A stretch of DNA of 64,000 bases from Fibrobacterota bacterium (GCA_003165595.1 PLWQ01000013.1:164024-228023); one strand, 5' to 3'; positions 17,412 to 26,375 are shown, numbered from the stretch's first letter. Numbers and translations: made by a program. Notes: generated by a model not told the origin, from the letters alone.

Positions 17412-18262
17412 TCTGTTCCATGGTGCCCGTTTTTCCCCAGTTTTCCCCGCATGCCATCCCGAAGCCCCGCCAGTACCGCGTTGAGCTTTTCAAAACGATC
17501 CTTCTTCCCGAAGAATAGGAGATAAACAAACACTTTGAGAGAATAGGCCAGCAGCCTGCACAGTCGTGAATATGCGTGATACTCCAAATAGATGGAGATC
17601 TCGTTGCGGAAAGCATAATAGAAACGGAAAGCGGATTGATAAACGCCGACATTAACCCCGAGCAGGCTTCCTTTGGTTTTGCCTTGCCTCACTTCGATGC
17701 ATTTGCTGGAAGGAATCCAATAGAACCGATAGCCATGCGACCGAAGCCGAAGCGAGTATTCGAGGTCCTCGCCGTATAGGAAATAATCGGCCCGCGGCAA
17801 TCCCACCTGTTTCATGACATCCGTTCTCCACAGGGTTCCCCGCCAGGGGGCGATTTCAAGTTCGGTGGGTTCGACAAACGGATGCATTCTGCCCACACTC
17901 CGAACAGCGCCCACTTTCTCGGTACGCGCGAGCGTTTGCATGCCCTCAAGGAGCCGCTCAAGCGAATCCGGCGGCATACTCACATCGTCATCAAGCGTCC
18001 AGACAAAATCGTTTTCTTGTAAGGCAGCTTCGATTCCTGCCCGATATCCACCGGCGCTGCCGGAATTTTGTGGCATTCGAATCAGTTGCACAAGTGTAAA
18101 TTCTGTTGAGACCATAGTGATGGTTGCCGTCGTTTCAGAATTGTCGACAACGATCATCTGGTTGAGCCTACAGGTTTGCCCTGCGCAGTCGGAAAGGAGG
18201 TTGCGCAGCATAGACGTGTTGTTGTAGGTGACGATTACTGCAGCAATTCTGTCGTTTGCCAT
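17408..18262 (-). CDS. GT2 family glycosyltransferase (GlfT2/rhamnosyltransferase-like)
   Basis: This GT-A protein of about 284 residues opens with IAAVIVTYNNTSMLRNLL, has a VWTLDDDVSMPPDSL metal-binding block with the DDD, and LYGEDLEYSLRLRSHGY, the catalytic ED motif of inverting GT2 enzymes that make galactofuranosyl or rhamnosyl links. The C-terminal region has a hydrophobic segment (LAYSLKVFVYLLFFGKK) that may attach to the membrane. The start at 18262 (MANDRIAAV) is chosen over an upstream ATG five codons earlier. It follows the methyltransferase gene by 27 bases in one transcription unit. Confidence 0.88.
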   Translation of the reverse strand: MANDRIAAVIVTYNNTSMLRNLLSDCAGQTCRLNQMIVVDNSETTATITMVSTEFTLVQLIRMPQNSGSAGGYRAGIEAALQENDFVWTLDDDVSMPPDSLERLLEGMQTLARTEKVGAVRSVGRMHPFVEPTELEIAPWRGTLWRTDVMKQVGLPRADYFLYGEDLEYSLRLRSHGYRFYWIPSSKCIEVRQGKTKGSLLGVNVGVYQSAFRFYYAFRNEISIYLEYHAYSRLCRLLAYSLKVFVYLLFFGKKDRFEKLNAVLAGLRDGMRGKLGKNGHHGTD

Positions 18263-18289
18263 TCTCAAACCGCACATGGGTAATTCTCG

Positions 18290-19240
18290 CTATTTCCAAA
18301 GTTCCAATTCAATAAATTCGCCTTTCCCCCTCATAGCAAAATCAAGCATGCGCAGGAACGGAGCAACGGTTACCTGAAAAAAGAATGACCGTAGAAGCCT
18401 TGATCTTAAAATCATCTTCGAAACGGCGTCACCGCGCTTTCGTAGAAGAAGGTCGAGCGAGTACTTTACGCAAAACTCCGGAGTCACGGTTTCCAGTGCT
18501 TTGGGTTTGAATGAAGATCGTTCGGCAATCCTGCGCAGCGTACCGGGAGAAAAATGGTAGAAATGAAAAGGTATTTGCCAGGCAAACCAGTATCGGTCAA
18601 ATAGTCGGGCCATGTAGCTGTCGACGTTTGGACAATACAGGAATAGGGTTCCACCAGGTTTCAAAACCCGCCGTATTTTTTCCAGCGCCCTTTGCGGTGA
18701 CGGGAGATGCTCAATGACATGCCACAAAATAACGGTATCGAACATCTGGTCCGGGAAAGAAAGCGTATCAAAATTCTCGCATCGGACATCCAGCCCTCTT
18801 TTTTTGCAGATGTTAACCGATTCTGAATTCAGCTCCACCCCGTGAACATCGCAGCCTTTCTTCTTCAATTCTTCCAGAAGATCGCCGGTGCCGCAGCCGA
18901 CATCAAGCACAACCCCTTTCGCTTTGTCCAGAACCTCTCCCAGATACTGTCCGCAATACCAGTGCCACAACCTTCGCAGCATCCGGTTCGCGCGCAATCC
19001 TTTTTGGAGGGAGCTTGTCTCCTTTGGAGTTGAGCCATAGTACTTCTCATACAGGGAAGTAATCGCATGCTGCGTAGGGCGAGGATTCAAATAAATCAAG
19101 CCGCACGAAGTGCATCGAACGGCCATAACTTCTTCAGCCTCCACTGGCAGGTCCCAAACCGGCTTCTGGTAGAATTCGGTGGTGCTACCGCCGCAACAGT
19201 CGCAGGTGACGAATTCCAATTCAATGGCATTAGTGTTCAT
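18290..19240 (-). CDS. SAM-dependent methyltransferase with N-terminal zinc-finger-like motif
   Basis: The protein has about 316 residues. It begins with paired cysteines, CDCCGGSTTEF and CTSCGLIYLNPRPT, then the Rossmann core VVLDVGCGTGDLLEEL and TVILWHVIEHLPSPQRAL. This is the same architecture as the 8816-9634 protein, so the two may methylate related sugars. The ATG at 19240 is preferred because GGAAAG lies nine bases upstream; the much longer open frame runs back into repeat sequence. It probably forms an operon with the GT2 gene downstream. Confidence 0.85.
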   Translation of the reverse strand: MNTNAIELEFVTCDCCGGSTTEFYQKPVWDLPVEAEEVMAVRCTSCGLIYLNPRPTQHAITSLYEKYYGSTPKETSSLQKGLRANRMLRRLWHWYCGQYLGEVLDKAKGVVLDVGCGTGDLLEELKKKGCDVHGVELNSESVNICKKRGLDVRCENFDTLSFPDQMFDTVILWHVIEHLPSPQRALEKIRRVLKPGGTLFLYCPNVDSYMARLFDRYWFAWQIPFHFYHFSPGTLRRIAERSSFKPKALETVTPEFCVKYSLDLLLRKRGDAVSKMILRSRLLRSFFFQVTVAPFLRMLDFAMRGKGEFIELELWK

Positions 19241-19322
19241 GGCAGAGAGCTTTCCGGTTTCAGGTGCACTACATATTATCCATTTCTCAGGGATACATAT
19301 CAATACATTTGAAGTGATTGCG

Positions 19323-19390
19323 GGAGCAGCCGCTTTGCGAATCTCCCGTAATTCTTTGCAAAAACGCGAGATTCGCTTTGCGGCTACTCC
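19323..19390. repeat. long imperfect hairpin (REP-like)
   Basis: Two 23-base arms (19323-19345 and 19368-19390) pair at 19 positions. The mismatches are one A/C and a central TTT/TTT. The 22-base loop is AT-rich. It lies in the 349-base gap between two divergently transcribed genes, next to another repeat, and has no T-run. Confidence 0.6.
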
Positions 19391-19432
19391 TGTAGCGCTG
19401 TGTGCTGTCCTAGTCGTGGTGCTTCGCTTTGG

Positions 19433-19452
19433 TCGCAATGACAAAACGCGTT
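19433..19452. repeat. copy A of an interspersed CGCAATGACA repeat
   Basis: TCGCAATGACAAAACGCGTT matches 61249-61268 at 19 of 20 bases and shares TCGCAATGACA with 29994-30004. These look like fragments of one interspersed repeat family. The rest of the gap to 19590 shows an AT-rich stretch just before the epimerase gene but no convincing promoter. Confidence 0.55.
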
Positions 19453-19589
19453 CTTGAGTATTTAGAGGTCCCCTCAAGTACAAAAGTGTTAAAACGTGCG
19501 GTCCTCGCATTTTGATAAGGACTTGTTTCAATAGGAATTATATATTATTCATAAGGACAGGTTGACTGTCACCATAATCGGAGTCATGC

Positions 19590-20609
19590 ATGAACATTCT
19601 TGTTACCGGCGGCGCCGGTTTCATCGGCGCAAACTGCGCGAAGTCCTTTGCCGCCAAAGGGCATCGGGTCGTTGTTTTTGACGATCTCTCGCGCAAGGGG
19701 TCGGAAGAGAACATGAAATGGCTTTCGGAGACCCGTGCAATGGAATTCGTGAGGGGAGACGTGCGGCAGCAGACAGATATCGCAAATGTCTTTCTTCAGA
19801 AAGGGCCGTTTGATCTTGTGCTCCATTTTGCCGCGCAGGTGGCGGTCACAACCTCTGTTATGAACCCCAGAGACGATTTCGAGAGAAATGCCATGGGTGC
19901 ATTCAACGTTCTTGAAGCCATCCGGCTTCTGAGTCCGGCCACCGCCATTATCTATTCGTCAACAAACAAGGTGTATGGCGGGATGGAAGATGTCAAGATA
20001 GTCGAACGAAACGGACGGTACGAATACGCCAACCTTCCTCGTGGAGTGGACGAGTCACGGAATCTCGACTTCCACTCCCCCTATGGCTGCTCAAAGGGCT
20101 CAGCCGATCAGTATTTCCGGGACTACGCCAGGATCTACGGGCTCAAGACGGTTGTTTTGCGGCAATCGTGCATTTACGGGTACCGGCAGTTCGGCGTGGA
20201 AGATCAAGGGTGGATCGCCTGGTTCTGCATTGCCGTAGCTCAGGGAAGGCAAATCACAATCTACGGCGACGGCAAACAGGTACGCGATGTGCTGTTTATC
20301 GACGACCTGATGCGGTTGTACGAAGCGGCGTTTGAAAATATCGACAAGGCGGCGGGCAGGGTGTTCAACGTGGGGGGCGGGCCGGACAACACGCTCTCGC
20401 TCCACGAACTGGTTGCCTTGCTTGAAAATATCTGCGGTAGGAAGATTCCGCATCGGTACGGTGACTGGCGACGCGGCGATCAGCGCGTGTTTGTCGCGGA
20501 TATTTCCCTCGCAAAGCGCACCTTTGGCTGGAAACCCCTGGTGACGCCCCGAATCGGCGTGGAAAAACTGTTCGCTTGGGTAAACAGCAACCGGGAACTG
20601 TTTGATTGA
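19590..20609 (+). CDS. NAD-dependent epimerase, CDP-paratose 2-epimerase-like
   Basis: This 339-residue short-chain dehydrogenase/reductase has NILVTGGAGFIGANC as its nucleotide-binding loop and SPYGCSKGSADQY as the catalytic YxxxK. The stretches YSSTNKVYGG and YGYRQFGVEDQGWIAWF are characteristic of CDP-paratose/CDP-tyvelose 2-epimerases, which act on the final step to CDP-tyvelose. A UDP-sugar epimerase role cannot be excluded, because the other CDP-dideoxyhexose genes are not in this window. Length is normal for the family. It precedes the acyltransferase gene on the same strand by about 96 bases. Confidence 0.82.
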   Translation: MNILVTGGAGFIGANCAKSFAAKGHRVVVFDDLSRKGSEENMKWLSETRAMEFVRGDVRQQTDIANVFLQKGPFDLVLHFAAQVAVTTSVMNPRDDFERNAMGAFNVLEAIRLLSPATAIIYSSTNKVYGGMEDVKIVERNGRYEYANLPRGVDESRNLDFHSPYGCSKGSADQYFRDYARIYGLKTVVLRQSCIYGYRQFGVEDQGWIAWFCIAVAQGRQITIYGDGKQVRDVLFIDDLMRLYEAAFENIDKAAGRVFNVGGGPDNTLSLHELVALLENICGRKIPHRYGDWRRGDQRVFVADISLAKRTFGWKPLVTPRIGVEKLFAWVNSNRELFD

Positions 20610-20705
20610 CGGCCGTTGAGTGATTAAGCCTGCTCGGTCTGCTATGGCCGATTATTTGACGCCGGGATCATGTTTGTTGCTTTCTGGCAAAGGAATAGCA
20701 CGAGG

Positions 20706-21767
20706 ATGGCCTTCGCAGATAATCGGATAGAATTTGCCGACGTGCTCCGTGCCTTTGCAACCGCGGCTATCGTGTTTCTCCATGTTTCCTCTCCGATCGC
20801 GCAACAGCCCGGCATATATCCGCGATCGTGGTGGTGGGTTGCCAACGCCGTATACTCGCTGGCGCGCCCGAGCATCGTCCTGTTCGTGATGATAAGCGGA
20901 TTTCTGCTTTTGTCACCGGCAAGGGACGAAAGCATGTCGCTCTTTTTTCGCAAGCGCTTTCTGCGGATCGCGGTCCCGTTTGCGGCCTGGGGAGCCATTT
21001 ACTTCTTCTGGAAGACACACGGCGTGGTATCGGCGCAGGCGTTTGCACGGCTCGCGCGCGAATTTGCAGAGGGTCCGGTTTATTATCATCTTTGGTTTAT
21101 TTACACCATCGTTGGAATCTATCTCGCAACTCCGGTGTTTCGCGTGTATGTAAAGCATGCCCCACGCTCAAACTACGCTTACCTTCTTGTACTCTGGTTT
21201 GCAGGCACCTGCATTTACCCGGTGATAAGCCATTTTTCGGGAATAGCGATCGGTATTCCCATCATGACGGCTGGCGGCTTCCTGGGCGCCTTTCTGCTGG
21301 GAAATTTCATGCGCGATAAGCGGGTAGGGAAACGTGGTGGTGTCTGGTTAACGCTCGGGGCCGGCGCGTGTCTGGCAATAACGGCAGGGGCCGGCTCTGT
21401 GCTTTCGCCGGGATTGCAGGGAGGGTACGATAGCACGTTCCAGGATTTCCTGAGCCCAACGGTCGTGATTGCGGCTCTTTGCATTTTTCTTGTTTGCAAA
21501 TCTTTGCCGTTCAGCGGATTCAGACGCAGGTTCCCTGCGGCATATGCAGTCGTAACGTCAATCAGCAGCGCAAGTTTCAGCGTTTACCTCATGCATATTC
21601 TTGTATTGGAGATTCTCAAAGGTCACCTTCCCGGCGTGGCAATCGACGCCACGCTTGTGAACCCTTTGGTTGGGATCCCCGTGACGGCGCTGGTGACGCT
21701 CCTGGTTTGCGTTTCGGCGACCCTGACGTTGCGGAAAATTCCATTTGCAAAGTTCGTGCTGCCGTAA
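20706..21767 (+). CDS. acyltransferase family 3 membrane protein
   Basis: The protein has about 353 residues and roughly ten transmembrane segments. The start region, RIEFADVLRAFATAAIVFLHVSS, matches Acyltransferase_3 proteins: an arginine-containing first helix and a conserved His. This family O-acetylates or otherwise acylates exopolysaccharide or lipid-linked sugars, usually at the inner membrane. I prefer the ATG at 20706 (MAFADNRIEF); an ATG at 20670 would add twelve residues. Its 3' end nearly abuts the convergent methyltransferase gene. It probably decorates the polysaccharide made by the neighbouring enzymes. Confidence 0.85.
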   Translation: MAFADNRIEFADVLRAFATAAIVFLHVSSPIAQQPGIYPRSWWWVANAVYSLARPSIVLFVMISGFLLLSPARDESMSLFFRKRFLRIAVPFAAWGAIYFFWKTHGVVSAQAFARLAREFAEGPVYYHLWFIYTIVGIYLATPVFRVYVKHAPRSNYAYLLVLWFAGTCIYPVISHFSGIAIGIPIMTAGGFLGAFLLGNFMRDKRVGKRGGVWLTLGAGACLAITAGAGSVLSPGLQGGYDSTFQDFLSPTVVIAALCIFLVCKSLPFSGFRRRFPAAYAVVTSISSASFSVYLMHILVLEILKGHLPGVAIDATLVNPLVGIPVTALVTLLVCVSATLTLRKIPFAKFVLP

Positions 21768-21785
21768 TGCACCAAAGAAGGCTGT

Positions 21786-22469
21786 TCACTGTTTCTGATA
21801 GCAGAGCGCAACTAATCCTTCATGAGAATACATTTCCAACATCACGCTCTTTATTCCGGCATACTTTTCAAGAAAAGCAGGCATATCTTGAAAAAAGTCG
21901 TGATGAAATCTTACATAGTCCCTCGGAAACTGATGATGGTGAAATGAGGGTGTGCACGTTAATAGATATATCTTTCCATTCTGCGCGCAAATCGAGAATA
22001 AATTCATGAGTGCCATGGTTGGGGCTATAACATGCTCCAACATTGCATGGCAGATTATTGAGTCGAACCTGTCGTTGATCAAACTATCCGGAGTCTTTGT
22101 ACAAACGTCCCAGATGATGTCGACTTTCTTGTTTTGTCCTGATGCGTTCATCAATTCAGGGAAATAATCGCATGTGACGAAGTCAATATTTGGGTAATAT
22201 TTCTGGAGCTCTACTTTTACGGAGTTGGATTCCGAGACCAGGAGGCACTTGAAGCCCAGCCCATGGCAATCCATAAATTGGCGAAGTACATTATGTAAAT
22301 ACCCGGATAAATTCGGCAAGGGAATAGCAAGAGCCGGCTCGTTCCTAAAAACATGGCCGGCGCTTGAGTAAAAATATTCTCCGAAAGGCTGCAATCCTCC
22401 TCTTGACATAACAGTATTTCTTACGGATGAATAGAGATCTTTTAATATCGGAATCTTTCTTAAATTCAC
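21786..22469 (-). CDS. probable SAM-dependent methyltransferase, divergent
   Basis: The 227-residue protein lacks a textbook glycine-rich motif I, having CLLVSESNSVKVELQKYYP instead. It does show a motif-IV-like DSIICHAMLEHVIAP and a following FSICAQNGKIYLLTCTPS that resemble class I methyltransferases. The histidine-rich stretch SFHHHQFPRDYVRFHHDFF is like that in several sugar methyltransferases. It lies at the edge of the polysaccharide region, convergent with the acyltransferase gene. Confidence in the methyltransferase fold is moderate and the substrate is unknown. Confidence 0.6.
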   Translation of the reverse strand: MNLRKIPILKDLYSSVRNTVMSRGGLQPFGEYFYSSAGHVFRNEPALAIPLPNLSGYLHNVLRQFMDCHGLGFKCLLVSESNSVKVELQKYYPNIDFVTCDYFPELMNASGQNKKVDIIWDVCTKTPDSLINDRFDSIICHAMLEHVIAPTMALMNLFSICAQNGKIYLLTCTPSFHHHQFPRDYVRFHHDFFQDMPAFLEKYAGIKSVMLEMYSHEGLVALCYQKQ

Positions 22470-22558
22470 GAATTTCCCCTCATGATTAATTTGCAGAACA
22501 TGTCAACTAATCAATGGCAAATATAGATCATGTGAAAAAAAGGTTTCCGATTGCATTC

Positions 22559-23107
22559 CTACGACTCCATCCGAAATCCCCAGATCACACCCTCGTTGAG
22601 CAAGTCGTCGGTCTTTCGCAGGCGGCGGCACAGGATTCCAACAACGTTCTTTATGATGATGTTGGAAAGCGCCACGTTTTCCGAAAGCAGGGCAAGGAAG
22701 CTCGCGTTGGGAATAACCATGACTTCCGAATCTTCCATCGCTTCGGCTTCGGCGCTGCGTGGCTCCTCATCGAAGAGCGAGATTTCGCCGAATACCTCGC
22801 CGCTGCGCAGATTGTCCAGGTTCCGTTTCCTTCCGCCCGCAACGTTTTTGTTGATCGCCACGCACCCGCTTACGACGACAAACACCTCGGAACCTTTTGT
22901 GTTCTGGGAAAACAGGACATCGCCCTTTGCGCACTTCTTGAGAGTTGACATTGTTGATATTCTCTTCAAGTCGTCGCCGCTAACGCCCTTGAACAGCCCG
23001 GCGTTGCGAATGACAGATGACAATTCCAAGATGTTCCTCCTCTGCCCAAGAAAGGTTGCCAGTTCGAGATCGAGATCGTGAATGGATGCCTGGGTCATGC
23101 GCGACAC
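22559..23107 (-). CDS. cyclic nucleotide-binding domain protein without DNA-binding domain
   Basis: The 182 residues hold one cyclic nucleotide-binding domain. Its phosphate-binding cassette, GEISLFDEEPRSAEAEA, keeps the Gly, Glu and Arg that hold the cNMP. No helix-turn-helix follows; only about 40 residues come after the cassette's C-helix region. It is thus a regulator or sensor rather than a CRP-type activator. It begins 64 bases after the TPR protein gene and probably belongs to the same transcription unit. The partner is likely the TPR or small membrane protein encoded upstream. Confidence 0.85.
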   Translation of the reverse strand: MSRMTQASIHDLDLELATFLGQRRNILELSSVIRNAGLFKGVSGDDLKRISTMSTLKKCAKGDVLFSQNTKGSEVFVVVSGCVAINKNVAGGRKRNLDNLRSGEVFGEISLFDEEPRSAEAEAMEDSEVMVIPNASFLALLSENVALSNIIIKNVVGILCRRLRKTDDLLNEGVIWGFRMES

Positions 23108-23170
23108 CTGACGAGTTCAGGCCCTCAATGCGCTTTTGCGTTTTGCGAATTCCTCAAAGCACCCGTAGGG

Positions 23171-24136
23171 TCATTGCACCGGCGATGCACCGGATGCTGT
23201 TGTCTCGATGAGCCCGGAGCCCAGCGACGGCTCGAGTTCCACGGCCCTGTCGATATAGTTCCTTGCAAGGATCTTCTGTCCCAGTCCTTCGTAGCACAGG
23301 GCCAGGTTGTAATACGAAAGGCCGTTTCGGCCGTGCAGAAAGAGCGAATCCTGAAAGGCCGATACTGCCGCAGCAAACCGGCCGGTCTGCAGGTACAGGC
23401 ATCCAAGCCAGAAGTGGACAACCCAATCTCCCTTGAAAAGCTCCTTGGAACGGACAAAAGCCCGAATTGCCTCGTCGCGCCTGCCCATCGCCCCCAGCAC
23501 ATTGCCCAGGTTGTTGTATGCCATTGGGGACTTGGGGTTCATTTCGGCGTATTTTTCCGCGTTGCGTACTGCATCGAGCACCTTGCCCTGATAGATGCAC
23601 GCCACGGAGAGGTTGCAGTATGCGATGTCGTACGCTGGATTGATTTCGATTGCCCGCGAGAACTTGCCCATTGCATCCAGCCAATTTTCGTTTTCTATGT
23701 CGATAAGCGCAAGTGTGTTATGCGCTTCGACCAGGCGCGGGTTGATTTCCAATGCACTGCGGAGAAGGGTCCGGGCATCCTCGGGCCGCGATTCGCAATG
23801 GTACAGCAGGTGGCCCAGAGAATACAGTGCCGCCGCCATCAAAGGGTCGCAGGCGATGGCCTTTTCAAATTCGACCTTCGCAACCTCGGGCAGGTTCTTT
23901 CCGAAATAGAGAACAAACCCGAGATTGTAATGGGAGAGGGCATTTTTCGGATCGCGGCTCAGCGCTTCCGCAAAACAGTCAATGGCCCTGTCCCATATTT
24001 TCCAGTCTTTGAATTGAACACCAGATACGTTAAGACGGAGGACTTTTCTTTGCCTCCCGAAAAAGAGTGCAACTATGAGGCAGCTCAAGAGTACAGCCGC
24101 GAGGATGGTGACCGCCAGGAAGGTTCCCAAGTTCAT
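23171..24136 (-). CDS. membrane-anchored TPR repeat protein
   Basis: The 321-residue protein starts with one hydrophobic segment, FLAVTILAAVLLSCLIVALF (residues 5-24), then about eight tetratricopeptide repeats. Units such as AIDCFAEALSRDPKNALSHY, AMGKFSRAIEINPAYDIAYC and YYNLALCYEGLGQKILARNY show the W-LG-Y-A-F-A-P pattern. The helices should form a scaffold on the side of the inner membrane to which the C-terminus projects. Its start overlaps the small membrane protein gene by four bases, so the two are translated together. Confidence 0.85.
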   Translation of the reverse strand: MNLGTFLAVTILAAVLLSCLIVALFFGRQRKVLRLNVSGVQFKDWKIWDRAIDCFAEALSRDPKNALSHYNLGFVLYFGKNLPEVAKVEFEKAIACDPLMAAALYSLGHLLYHCESRPEDARTLLRSALEINPRLVEAHNTLALIDIENENWLDAMGKFSRAIEINPAYDIAYCNLSVACIYQGKVLDAVRNAEKYAEMNPKSPMAYNNLGNVLGAMGRRDEAIRAFVRSKELFKGDWVVHFWLGCLYLQTGRFAAAVSAFQDSLFLHGRNGLSYYNLALCYEGLGQKILARNYIDRAVELEPSLGSGLIETTASGASPVQ

Positions 24137-24459
24137 TGATGGCCCTTTTCGTCAAGGGAACCGTTGAACTGTTTCATGATCTCGGCTTTTTGATCAGCCG
24201 GCAGCCGGTTGAATTTTTCCTTCAGATCTTTTGTCCCTCCAACAGCAGACTCAAGCCTGGCTTCCTGTTGGTCCACCATGCCCGGAAGTTGAACTGCAAG
24301 GTATCCGACGATGCCGGAAACCGCGACGATAATAATGAAGATCCAGAAATTCGCTTTGAGTTTGTCCAGAACGCCCGACAAGGAATGCCGGGTCCCATAC
24401 TCACGGTCGTCGTGAATGTACTGGACAATGTCGCGTACGACATAATTGGAGGATGCCAT
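24133..24459 (-). CDS. small single-span membrane protein, unknown function
   Basis: A 108-residue protein with a single transmembrane segment (FWIFIIIVAVSGIVGYLAV, about residues 38-56) after a charged N-terminal region. A helical, charged tail follows, with EARLESAVGGTKDLKEKFNR. I do not recognise the family. It begins the cluster that continues to the TPR and cNMP-binding genes, and the four-base overlap with the TPR gene suggests a joint complex in the inner membrane. Confidence 0.65.
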   Translation of the reverse strand: MASSNYVVRDIVQYIHDDREYGTRHSLSGVLDKLKANFWIFIIIVAVSGIVGYLAVQLPGMVDQQEARLESAVGGTKDLKEKFNRLPADQKAEIMKQFNGSLDEKGHQ

Positions 24460-24567
24460 GGCGATGGTCTGATACGCTTTTGAAAAGTGGTGTTAACAAA
24501 CGAACACAGACAACGTTTTTATTTTACCATAAGTAGTGGGGTCGCGGCAAGAGCGAAGAATTTGTTG

Positions 24568-25680
24568 TCAGGGCTTCTTTGGCGCCGGGGAAGTTCCAAG
24601 GCAGAATTCAAGCCGGATTTCGACCGTGTTGGAGAGAAAGGACACCCTTGTGGCGGGGGTGCTCGACGACGCGTCAATGTCTGCGTTGGTGAGGGAGCGG
24701 CTCTTCTCCCGAAATGATCCCAGGTACCGGCCAACGTAACAAATCGAAACCTCCATTCCCGAATTCTGCGACAGGGCGCGCTGCGTGGTGATGCCCACGC
24801 GCCAGCCCGCGCCGTAACCCCAGGCATAGAAGCTTTGCAGGTTGCGTTTTGCCGCAGAAACCACCGAATCGGGAACGCCGGTCCAGGTGATCGACGTTTC
24901 GTTTGATAAATATGAGTATGGGAGAACATAGGCACCCGCCAGAATGGACGTCCTATCCACGCCTTCGATGCGAAAATACCTTTCGTCAAGCGCGTGCCGG
25001 TACAGCACCCCGGCTGCAAAGGTGTACGAATTCATCGACTGCCGGTAGTTGATTTTCCCCGAATTGGTATCGCGCTGCATGGTGACCTGCAACGTCTTGC
25101 CGATGTAGCAGAAGGAAGCTTCAAGCGATACCGAACTCCTGGCATTCACAAAGGGAGTGTAGGAAACCGATACGGGAAAAAGGATGTTGTAGGTGTTGAC
25201 CGGCTCAATGATGGAAAAACCCATCGTGTCCGGGTTGAGCGGCAGGATTTTTTGAACCGAGTCCGGAAGGTTGTTTTGCCACGAATTGAAGATATCATAC
25301 GATCCAAGGGCCCAGCCTATGCCGAAGCTCACGAATGGCGTCTTGAGAAACCGGCTCGTTGTGTCGAGCGGCGGCAGGGATTTCTTTTGCAAGGTGTTCT
25401 TTTTGAGAGACGAATCGTTGGGCGTTTGCAGCAGCGACGTATGCGCAGAGTCGGGAGATCGCGCCGCGATGGATGCGGTCGCAGTGTCCTTTGCAGGTAG
25501 CGCAGAAGGCTTGGCCGTCGAGTCTGCCGGGGCGGCGGTCAATTGTTTGGCGGCAGGAGCATGCAGCGAATCCGGGATCGCGCAAAATGCCTGTGTTGAA
25601 AGAAGTCCGGCCAGAGTGCAGGAAAGAATTGCCACCCGTCGGGCCGTGGCGCCGAAGCCTCGATTCAGGGAAATCTTCAT
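24568..25680 (-). CDS. probable outer-membrane beta-barrel protein
   Basis: The protein has about 370 residues starting MKISLNRGF. A signal peptide (VAILSCTLAGLLSTQAFCA) is followed by a Pro/Ala/Ser-rich linker of about ninety residues. The remaining 240 residues alternate short polar and aromatic strands (SVSYTPFVNARSSVSLEASF, FCYIGKTLQVTM, GMEVSICYVGRYLGS). It ends EIRLEFCLGTSPAPKKP, which lacks the terminal Phe of many barrels. The function is unknown. The ATG overlaps the TsaB stop by four bases (ATGA). Confidence 0.6.
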   Translation of the reverse strand: MKISLNRGFGATARRVAILSCTLAGLLSTQAFCAIPDSLHAPAAKQLTAAPADSTAKPSALPAKDTATASIAARSPDSAHTSLLQTPNDSSLKKNTLQKKSLPPLDTTSRFLKTPFVSFGIGWALGSYDIFNSWQNNLPDSVQKILPLNPDTMGFSIIEPVNTYNILFPVSVSYTPFVNARSSVSLEASFCYIGKTLQVTMQRDTNSGKINYRQSMNSYTFAAGVLYRHALDERYFRIEGVDRTSILAGAYVLPYSYLSNETSITWTGVPDSVVSAAKRNLQSFYAWGYGAGWRVGITTQRALSQNSGMEVSICYVGRYLGSFREKSRSLTNADIDASSSTPATRVSFLSNTVEIRLEFCLGTSPAPKKP

Positions 25681-26375
25681 ACGACTGTGCTCATCCGTTT
25701 CTTTTCCGCCTGCACCGTGTTGAGGTATTGCGGCACGATGTCGCCTGCCGTTGTCCAGGCCGGATGGCCTGCGCGGGACGCCGCGATTGTCGCGCACGAC
25801 AGACCGCGCTGCAATGGAAATTGTTCCACCGGAAACGCCAGGGGCGTTACTTTGAGAAACTCGAAGGCCGAACTCCTGGCATAGCCGAGAGTATCGGTGA
25901 GTATGATGTCGCTATCGGCAATCGCCTCCGCAAACTGCTCAACTGGAGAGAGAACGTCGTTGGAGAGACGGGTTACCGCTGCGCCGTGCCTCTCGAACCG
26001 TGCCCAGAAAACCTCACCGTTCCTCGCATCCGATGCGCACACAATGCGGCCCTCGCGTGCGTGCCAGGAACCTGCCATACTTTCCAATGAGGAAACCGGA
26101 TACACGGCAGCCTCGCGGCCAAAGAAAAAACCCTTGAGAAAGGCGATCCCTATGCGTAAACCAGTAAAGGAACCGGGGCCAACGGCAATTGCGGCATGCG
26201 AAATGTCGGCCGCGGCCACCTTGCTTGCGGCCAGGAGATAGTCGATTCCCTGGCTGATATGCTCCGCATGGGAATTGCCCAGGTACCGCGACAGCGCCAT
26301 CACCGGACGATTTTCGGACACGAGGCCGATGCCGAATTCGACCGACGAGGTGTCTATGCCGAGCACGTATTTCAT
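25677..26375 (-). CDS. tsaB: tRNA threonylcarbamoyladenosine biosynthesis protein TsaB
   Basis: At 232 residues this matches TsaB length. The N-terminus, VLGIDTSSVEFGIGLVSE, and SHAEHISQGIDYLLAASK, then IAVGPGSFTGLRIGIAFLKG, are the family signatures of the ASKHA-fold partner of TsaD. Together with TsaD, TsaE and TsaC it makes the t6A37 modification of tRNAs decoding ANN codons. The gene overlaps the ddl stop by one base and the next gene by four, so it is expressed in the purC-glyS-ddl transcript. tsaD, tsaC and tsaE are not in the window. Confidence 0.93.
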   Translation of the reverse strand: MKYVLGIDTSSVEFGIGLVSENRPVMALSRYLGNSHAEHISQGIDYLLAASKVAAADISHAAIAVGPGSFTGLRIGIAFLKGFFFGREAAVYPVSSLESMAGSWHAREGRIVCASDARNGEVFWARFERHGAAVTRLSNDVLSPVEQFAEAIADSDIILTDTLGYARSSAFEFLKVTPLAFPVEQFPLQRGLSCATIAASRAGHPAWTTAGDIVPQYLNTVQAEKKRMSTVV

